NCBI GenBank assembly: GCA_028023455.1
Contig: JAQFVV010000143.1
Location: 350,001 to 414,000, forward strand
Length of the DNA: 64,000 nt
Direction of reading: 5' to 3'
From: Epiperipatus broadwayi
Taxonomy: Eukaryota; Onychophora; Udeonychophora; Euonychophora; Peripatidae
Made by a program: the position numbers and the translations under genes. Numbering within the stretch: the stretch's first letter is position 1; every line of letters starts with the position of its first letter. Shown piece by piece: positions 56,854 to 64,000 of this stretch. The notes under the pieces were generated by a model. It searched no databases, was not told where the DNA came from, and saw only the letters and a list, made by a program, of their open reading frames with translations.

Positions 56854-57371
56854 TTATGTATATACAAATTTCTAACTTATTTTTTTAAAAAAAAAAAAAA
56901 ATTTAAATTTTCAAATTTTGAATTTAAAAAAATAAACTTTTTTTCTTTCTATTTAATGATAATGAACATATTTATCACCTGAAAGCAAAAAAATATGTGT
57001 ATTTTGGACAAATTACAATATTTTGTAGTCATTATCATATCGTTTAAAACAAGTTTTTTTACATACATTCCAACAAAATTGTTATTGATAATGGAGAAAA
57101 CTTATTTAGCCTCAGGGAACTTGTCAATTAGTAATAATAATTGATAGTCTCTTGGCAACATCAAAGACAAAGATTATCTCTGTTTACATGGATAAAATCT
57201 CTTCTGTTCTTTATCAGAATAACAATCCATGAGAAATATTTAATTCAATATATACATACCAGTGTCGAAGCGTGACTTTTTTAGGAACAGAAGCACACTT
57301 CTTTTTTTTATAATGTTTTTATTTCATTTGCCACATCAATTCTGACGTAATAGTGCCTAATATATATATAT
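56854..57371. other. KIF23 intron up to the LTR insertion
   Basis: AT-rich, with A-runs near 56885 and an (AT)n patch at 57359-57371 immediately before the LTR. No feature. Confidence 0.5.
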
Positions 57372-59404
57372 TGTAAGGTGATGTCCAATCCTTATTAAAA
57401 AAAAAATAACAATTTGGAGACATATACACATATATATACCACAAACATAACCATACATTCATGAAGGAATGAACACATTTTTTTTTATTAAATGTAAAAT
57501 AAAATATATACATATACACATATATATATACATGAATGTAGATTTTAAATCATGACGTGACAAAATAAAAAAAAGAATATTTAACATTAAATTCTAGTAA
57601 CCACGTTTCTTTTGTTTAAAAGAGGAAAAAAAGAGTAAACCTTTGTTGATTTTGGGAACGTGAAAAAAATATCTAAGCAACAGATTTTTTTTTTTGTTTT
57701 AAGTTGTTGTTGGTTTTTCTTGTTCAACTGAAATGCACGAAAGTAAAGTTGTAAAGAATATTTTAATTAATATATTAGTTATTAGGATTTCCATTCTTTA
57801 TTAATATTAAACTATTTAATATTTGGAATTTTATTATTGATAATTGTAAAATGTTTTAAAAAGAAAAAAAAAACTATTTAATCGATGAACTTTCGTTCGT
57901 TCAAATAAATGCTAAGAGCATCATAGTTATTTAACATTGTTAAAAAAATATAATTGCAATCAAATGTTTCTGGGATAAAATAAAATCAACTAATGATGAA
58001 ATAGAACTTTATTAACATTATTCTAAAAGTAAAATCTTTATTATACGTTTCATGGATATATAAATAAAACTGCATAGAGATAGCGTTCGCCTTATAATAT
58101 AACGTAAGCTTTAAAAAAAAGGATTCATATTTAATAATTTATATTGTGTAAATAAAATTTAAAAATGCACTTTTGCTAATTGAGTGTCAGGGGATTTTTC
58201 TATCCTCTTGGTGTCGTTGACGTGTGATGGAGGATCGTATTTATTGGTATATATATATTGTTTAAATCAACGTGGAAAAATCTTGTTATAAATGGAAATG
58301 CATGGCTTTAAAATCAAACGCCGCCGAGGAATTCAATTTCGTCATGGGAAGTGTAATGCTTAAAACGTCAACATGATTTAATATACATGAAGGAAAGAAA
58401 GACATTATCTGCAAAGAATCCCGAAGCTGCTCTTAAAAATTTAATGTGATATTGTTTTAAGGAATTCCAAAATTTCATTATATTTTATGTTTCAAATTTT
58501 TTTTTTTTAATGTATACTGAGAGTTGGGTTGTGAATTTTTCTCACTCTTTTATCCAAGTGTCGCAAACATTTTTTTTAAAAAAAAACAAAACAAAAGAAC
58601 CCATTTGTTTAGATTTTTATAGGGTGAGAGAGATGCACAACTCAAACTATACATCAATATATTATAAATGTTTTGTAAATAAAATATTATCATAATGGAA
58701 GGTTTAAAACTGGACAATGACTGAAACAAAAAGGTAAGATTTTAAATATTTACATTTATTAAATAATTAATACGATAAAATCAAACTAATTAATAATTAA
58801 ATATATATAATATTTTCTTAACTATACAAAACACAAATTAGCAATTCATGGACATAACTTTGAGGTATATTTAAAGGACGTAAACAGAATGATAATCATA
58901 CATTAATAATATAATTTTATATTCAAAATAATTAATACGTTATTGTAAATTATGCACTAAATTTTATAATTCTTATTTCAGCCCATATTTTAATATTTGA
59001 ATTACAGCTAGTCATATTGTTGTAAGGATAAATTAATGTTTTATAATAATCATGTATATATTCGGTTGATTTATAAATATTATAACTATAAGCATGATCT
59101 GTTAATAAATATTTATTGTTTAAAGTTAAAACCTTTGTTTCTCTGGTCTCTATATTGTCAAGCATCATTCATACTTCACTCACCAGTATAGCTATTATAC
59201 CTACATACAGATTTTAATTTATTATTAGCAATAGCCATTAAGGATCTATATAGAGGTCACATTATTGCCATCCTATTTAATTCCATCCTTGAGCAGAGTT
59301 AAAGGCTAGTATCTGCACTGAGTTAGAACTCCGAGTAGTAATAGGACCTATAAGTAGAGAAGGCTCTGGGTGTACTATCCTAAAAGGTTTTATAGTCCGT
59401 TACA
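57372..59404 (+). repeat. 5' LTR, about 2.03 kb
   Basis: Starts TGTAAGGTGATGTCC and probably ends GTCCGTTACA at 59404, directly before TATTTTGGCAACCC. The start is fixed by the 3' copy and its purine tract. The end is inferred from the primer-site position; 59489 is an alternative (see PBS array). Unusually long for a gypsy LTR. No reading frame of note. Confidence 0.82.
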
Positions 59405-60254
59405 TATTTTGGCAACCCAAACATTTGGGGCAGCAATTAATTAAATATCTTACCCTGTAGACGCCCAGTACATTTTACGGTCCGTTACATATTTTTGGCG
59501 CGCAACGTTTTGGGCCTGAAAATGTAAGTTCACCACAGATACAAACTACATACTGTTACATTTTTGACACCATCAACAGTGAAGCCTGTACACTGATATA
59601 TATAGACTTAATGAAAGTTGATTATCATGTCGCATTCATGATAGCCAATTATTAAATTCATTCTAGTTGATAGTCTGTTACATTTTGGCATGCAATGTGG
59701 TAAGCTTGAATACTTAGATTCACTGCATGTGAAAAGTTTTGTCTATTATATTGTGATATACAATGTGTTGAGCTTTAAAGAGTTGGGTCTATCACATGTT
59801 ATTGTATATTTTTAGTGTGACATAAATTGAATTTATGAGAAATTGTCCATAATTTCAGTATAACCTGATTTATCATATTTTAGTTGGTCAGTTAATAAAC
59901 TATAAATTACATAACCCTATGGATTAAATGGTGTGGCAACTTAGTGGTATAGTTAATTTAGTCAATAAACAATAAGTTCAAATAACTCTGAGTGAAAGTA
60001 TGAATTGATAAATAGAGACCAAAGCTAAATAGATGATCAAGAATCTAATAAGAGTAGGCAAGTGAAGCAGATAAGGGAAAAATATATAAAGCCAGCATTA
60101 ATACCAATGATATGTAAATACTTAAGGTAACCAAAATCACGTGTGATGACACAAGTTGGTAGAAGATCCTATGACATATTATAGAATATTATATAAAAAG
60201 AAATAATTTTTCCATAGAGTAGATATTTTAAGGAAAAGTGTTAGTTTATTTTGT
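59405..60254 (+). promoter_or_regulatory. Leader with primer-binding-site-like repeats
   Basis: TGGCAACCCAAACATTTGGG at 59410 and TGGCGCGCAACGTTTTGGGC at 59496 both look like primer-binding sites; the second resembles the tRNA-Lys site TGGCGCCCAACG. Both are preceded by TCCGTTACATATTT. Further decayed copies of the GTTACATTTTGGC unit occur at about 59552 and 59673. The rest to the Gag ATG shows no feature. Confidence 0.65.
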
Positions 60255-61862
60255 ATGTTTCTCAGAAGTGGGAGATATTTGTCAAGTATGAGTAAGGAAT
60301 TATATGTAAAGCCACAGGATGTTAGTGGCAATGAAGTTGAGTATGATCCTAATAGGGAACAAGAAGGATCAGTAGACATAGATGTGTCTGGAGGGTCAAT
60401 GGTTGGAAATGAGCATTCTTTCTCAATGCAAGAGGAAAAACAAATGATATCTCAAATTCAAGGAGACTCTAATGAACAGTCTGCTCAATCACCTGGAATT
60501 GGACTAACCCAAGTTACAGAAAATAGTGGAGCCATGATGCAGATGCTCCAAACATTATTGGATCGGATGGATAGCATGAGTGGTCGGATGGATAGCATGA
60601 GTGGTCAGATGAATGATCGGATGGATGACATGAATGGTCGGATGGATAGTATAAGTGGTCAGATAGATATAGTCAAGGCTGACATGAATGGTCGGATGGA
60701 TAGCATGAGTGGTCGGATGGATAGCATGAGTGGTCAGATGAATGATCGGATGGATGACATGAATGGTCGGATGGATACAATCAAGGCTGAAATAAGCAAC
60801 ATGGTAACTAAGGCTGATATTGACAAATTGGATGAGGAGGTTAAGAAAAGAATTAGTGGCATTGAAATGAAAGTTTCTACAGCCATGGAGCAGTTATCTT
60901 CAGAGATGAATGAAGTGCATAACAGTAGTACGGAATTAAAGCGAAATGTAGAGGAGATGAAATTAAATATAGATGTAGTGAGCTTGCAGTGTCAAGAGCA
61001 GTATACTGAATTTAAGGAAAGTATTACCACTCAAATTGAGAATAAAGTTAAGGAAGTTCACCAAGCCCAGGAATCTACTAAGATAGAGGATATAAAGTTT
61101 ACTATGGTAACTAAAACTGATATTGATGATTTGGAGGTTCAAATAAATAATAATTTGGAAGCAAAGGTAATGTGTATAAAGGAAAATATAGATAGGATAG
61201 AATCTAAAACTTATGATATTAATAATAGAGTTGATAGTATGAGCTGTGATATTAATGATATAAAAAAATCTAGTTTTATTTTTGAATCCAATCGAAGTAC
61301 TAAATATTCTGTTACTATGGAAACTTCTCTTGTACATGAATGTCCTGCTACAGGGACTCAGCAAGTACTTGAAGACATAATAGAAAATCATTCCACCAAT
61401 TTTAAGTTGAAAGGGGCAATCCCAAAAACATTTTGGGATGATGCTGATTCAATCCTTACCATGAAGAGTATGAGAAGGAATATGTTAGATGATCAAGCAG
61501 AACAAGTTAATGTGAGCATCCAATGTTCAGAACATAAAGTTTGTTCTAAATACAAGCTCCATGAACATAGTAGCAAAATCCAAGAAAGGCTATTATATGC
61601 TCAAAGGCTTTTCACAAAAGAAAATTGTCCCATTATTGAAGCCAACTTTGAAAGGACAAATGAAGTCGATACACTTGTTCATCTTGAATGTGTATTATGG
61701 CACAACAAGTCTCTTCATAATCAGGAAGATGACCAAGTCATAGACAGTTGCCAGATGTTACTGGAGTCAACTATACTCCCTACAAAGAAACAGAAAGGTC
61801 CCAGATTCCATAAGCTTTGCAACACTTATGAAGGTCCCTTCACATTTATTGAAAGTCCTTAA
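60255..61862 (+). CDS. Gag-like protein with repeated coiled-coil segment
   Basis: A 535-codon intact frame, far the longest in the window, placed where gag belongs. It would form the particle coat of the retrotransposon. Residues 104-174 are built of repeats of RMDSMSGRMDSMSGQMNDRM and MDDMNGRMD in two blocks separated by IDIVKADMNG. Residues 175-350 are heptad-rich (DKLDEEV, EMKLNID, RIESKTYDINNRVDSM), predicting a long coiled coil. I see no CCHC zinc knuckle. The last 130 residues look different: HSSKIQERLLYAQRLF and HKLCNTYEGPFTFI recall the end of a gypsy integrase (GPF motif), so the frame may be a Gag-integrase fusion made by deletion of the rest of pol. The ATG at 60255 is the first in frame; a second lies at codon 12. 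Confidence 0.75.
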   Translation: MFLRSGRYLSSMSKELYVKPQDVSGNEVEYDPNREQEGSVDIDVSGGSMVGNEHSFSMQEEKQMISQIQGDSNEQSAQSPGIGLTQVTENSGAMMQMLQTLLDRMDSMSGRMDSMSGQMNDRMDDMNGRMDSISGQIDIVKADMNGRMDSMSGRMDSMSGQMNDRMDDMNGRMDTIKAEISNMVTKADIDKLDEEVKKRISGIEMKVSTAMEQLSSEMNEVHNSSTELKRNVEEMKLNIDVVSLQCQEQYTEFKESITTQIENKVKEVHQAQESTKIEDIKFTMVTKTDIDDLEVQINNNLEAKVMCIKENIDRIESKTYDINNRVDSMSCDINDIKKSSFIFESNRSTKYSVTMETSLVHECPATGTQQVLEDIIENHSTNFKLKGAIPKTFWDDADSILTMKSMRRNMLDDQAEQVNVSIQCSEHKVCSKYKLHEHSSKIQERLLYAQRLFTKENCPIIEANFERTNEVDTLVHLECVLWHNKSLHNQEDDQVIDSCQMLLESTILPTKKQKGPRFHKLCNTYEGPFTFIESP

Positions 61863-61959
61863 AAGAGAAAGGCACAAATTAAGGACAGACTTCATGATTG
61901 CAACCCTGGAACATAAAAAATGGACTTTCTTAATGATTGAACCCTGTAAATAATGTTAA

Positions 61960-62496
61960 GTGAATATATATGTATATAAAAAAATGTTGAGTTTACTTTT
62001 GACTATTAAATCTTATAAAAATAATAGGGGGTGGGTGAAGCAGACAGAACGGGTAGTGAATTACATAAATTGGGGTGCAAATGAATCTACTGGATTCGCA
62101 CCCATCCAACTACATTTTAACCAACCTATTCCTTCATTATTTGTGAAATACAAACCTCCAATTGAATGTCATCACTATGACATAGAAACTAAAATTCAAA
62201 TGGCTCGACAACAGTTAATTAATAAATCCAATTTTAGAAATAAAAAGGGAAAGAAAAGCAGACATCACTTTAAGATTGGAGACAAGGTTTTTGTGAAAAC
62301 ACATAGCCCAAGTAAACCAATGGATAATGTTTATCATAAATTTTGTCAACAATATGCTGGACCATATGCTATTGTGAAACAAGCTGGCCCAAATGCATTT
62401 TGGTTAAATATTGATGGAGAGATAAAAGGAACTTATAATGCTCGGATATTAAAGCCATACAGTGGTTGTCAAGAATTGCCATGTACAGAAGCTTAG
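61960..62496 (+). pseudogene. Integrase C-terminal fragment
   Basis: The 178-codon frame contains NESTGFAPIQLHF (the TPxEL-like block after the integrase core), FKIGDKVFVKTHS, then HKFCQQYAGPYAIVKQAGPN (GPY/F motif) and GTYNARILKPY. This is the last third of a Ty3/gypsy-type integrase; zinc-binding and catalytic domains are missing. The first 15 or so residues, up to NNRGW, are probably not original, so the ATG is a convenience. It is separated by 97 bp from the Gag-like stop, in a different frame. Confidence 0.8.
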
Positions 62497-63147
62497 TTAT
62501 TTGTAAACAGATGACCATGATTAAAGTAGATGAAAGTGAAGTTTATAAAAAAAAATGTAAATGGGTATATGCAAGTGTATTGTAATGAGAAAGACATCAT
62601 TGTTCGTAAGTAAATAGCTAGAGTAGGTAGATGTGATGAGGATGCATTCAAATTAATGTTGAAACATTTTATTGAGGTATCTTAGAATTGGCTGAGATAT
62701 TGGAATTGACCCATAGAATGTGGGAATCCCATATTTTGTTCAGTCTTTATAAAAATCCAATAAGACTCCTAGGGAGCAGGATATAGGCTGACAAACTCAA
62801 ATATGTGCCTTCTGGAACAGAGACACTTAACCAGTCAAATTCAGACTATTCAACCGTCATATAGTTAGTAATTCTAGAAAGGATAATAGAAACAATGTTA
62901 ATGATGACAGTAATTCAATGTTAAGATGAAAGAGATAAAGATAGGAGTCTAACCAAAAATGAGTAATATAGAAAAAAAAAAAAAACAAATGTATATTGAT
63001 GGGTAAATGAAAATAAGTACTACAGCATTAGAACCCTCCCTATTTAAAAAGAATAAAATTATCCAACACAATAATCATCCAAACCTTTGTTTAGGTGCTA
63101 AAATTTTGACAATGGTCTAAATTTTAACCTTCTAAGGGTAGGGGAAA
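62497..63147 (+). other. 3' untranslated region with polypurine tract
   Basis: No coding frame. The purine tract AAGGGTAGGGGAAA at 63134-63147 immediately precedes the 3' LTR and would prime plus-strand synthesis. Confidence 0.75.
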
Positions 63148-64000
63148 TGTAAGGTGATGTCCAATCCTTATTAAAAAAAAAATAACAATTTGGAGACATA
63201 TACACATATATATACCACAAACATAACCATACATTCATGAAGGAATGAACACATTTTTTTTTATTAAATGTAAAATAAAATATATACATATACACATATA
63301 TATATATACATGAATGTAGATTTTAAATCATGACGTGACAAAATAAAAAAAAGAATATTTAACATTAAATTCTAGTAACCACGTTTCTTTTGTTTAAAAG
63401 AGGAAAAAAAGAGTAAACCTTTGTTGATTTTGGGAACGTGAAAAAAATATCTAAGCAACAGATTTTTTTTTTTTGTTTTAAGTTGTTGTTGGTTTTTCTT
63501 GTTCAACTGAAATGCACGAAAGTAAAGTTGTAAAGAATATTTTAATTAATATATTAGTTATTAGGATTTCCATTCTTTATTAATATTAAACTATTTAATA
63601 TTTGGAATTTTATTATTGACAATTGTAAAATGTTTTAAAAGAAAAAAAAACTATTTAATCGATGAACTTTCGTTCGTTCAAATAAATGCTAAGAGCATCA
63701 TAGTTATTTAACATTGTTAAAAAAATATAATTGCAATCAAATGTTTCTGGGATAAAATAAAATCAACTAATGATGAAATAGAACTTTATTAACATTATTC
63801 TAAAAGTAAAATCTTTATCATACGTTTCATGGATATATAAATAAAACTGCATAGAGATAGCGTTCGCCTTATAATATAACGTAAGCTTTAAAAAAAAGGA
63901 TTCATATTTAATAATTTATATTGTGTAAATAAAATTTAAAAATGCACTTTTGCTAATTGAGTGTCAGGGGATTTTTCTATCCTCTTGGTGTCGTTGACGT
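63148..64000 (+). repeat. 3' LTR, cut by the window edge
   Basis: Matches 57372-58223 with only about two substitutions and a few single-base or TA-repeat length changes: for example one extra TA at 63299, one A fewer near 63639, and TATCATACG for TATTATACG near 63820. Such similarity indicates recent insertion or recent gene conversion. Confidence 0.9.

Larger units (their letters stand above)
57372..64000 (+). mobile_element. LTR retrotransposon (Ty3/gypsy-like), young, pol-deleted, runs off the right edge
   Basis: Direct repeats at 57372-58223 and 63148-64000 are nearly identical, the second preceded by a polypurine tract. Between them are tRNA-primer-site-like sequence, a Gag-like frame and an integrase tail, with no protease, reverse transcriptase or RNase H. 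The internal region is only 3.7 kb, so mobility would need enzymes from another element. It inserted into a 5' intron of KIF23 in the opposite orientation to the gene. Confidence 0.9.

Noticed and set aside
60963-61391. 142-codon minus-strand frame
   Set aside because: It is the antisense of the Gag-like coding region with no motif of its own.

Overview
This is AT-rich nuclear DNA from a eukaryote, almost certainly an arthropod. The evidence is a multi-exon gene with GT-AG introns plus a dense, nested set of animal-type transposable elements: hAT, pogo/Tigger-like, Merlin, RTE-like LINE, Penelope-like and Ty3/gypsy. I cannot fix the order; arachnid or hemipteran are the guesses I would make. 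There is no operon, CRISPR array or bacterial gene structure.

The only host gene I can identify is a minus-strand kinesin-6 gene of the KIF23/MKLP1 (Drosophila pavarotti) type. Ten exons lie between 56489 (5' side) and 4317 (3' side) and join in phase into about 375 codons. They cover the motor domain from after the P-loop through switch I, switch II and the end of the motor, plus the start of the neck/stalk. The P-loop exons must lie beyond 64000. The coiled coil and tail must lie before position 1.

Almost everything else is intron filled with mobile elements. 1-4316: hAT transposase relic (about 866-2798) and a pogo/Tigger-like MITE (3366-4257) ending 57 bp from a splice donor. 6830-30960 (a 24-kb intron): a 1.8-kb inverted repeat (7108-8896 and 14626-16432) enclosing a decayed RTE-like LINE, a nearly intact Merlin transposase and a tRNA-like sequence; then tRNA-like repeats, a second Merlin relic, a second Tigger-like copy with two nested insertions, and a 1.55-kb DNA transposon with a perfect 8-bp target duplication. 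31103-33358: short introns, one with a fresh tandem duplication. 33462-47782 (a 14-kb intron): hAT MITE, Penelope-like element with GIY-YIG end, an ordered minisatellite and a 60-bp tandem repeat. 52261-56373: Ty3/gypsy integrase relic split by a foldback element, and a candidate LTR. 56582-64000: a MITE and a young LTR retrotransposon with a 2-kb LTR, an intact Gag-like frame and only the tail of integrase.

The host exons make part of a cytokinesis motor. The remaining frames belong to elements that have inserted into its introns and into one another. Family names are read from motifs; no search was run. Boundaries marked 'about' are estimates by eye.
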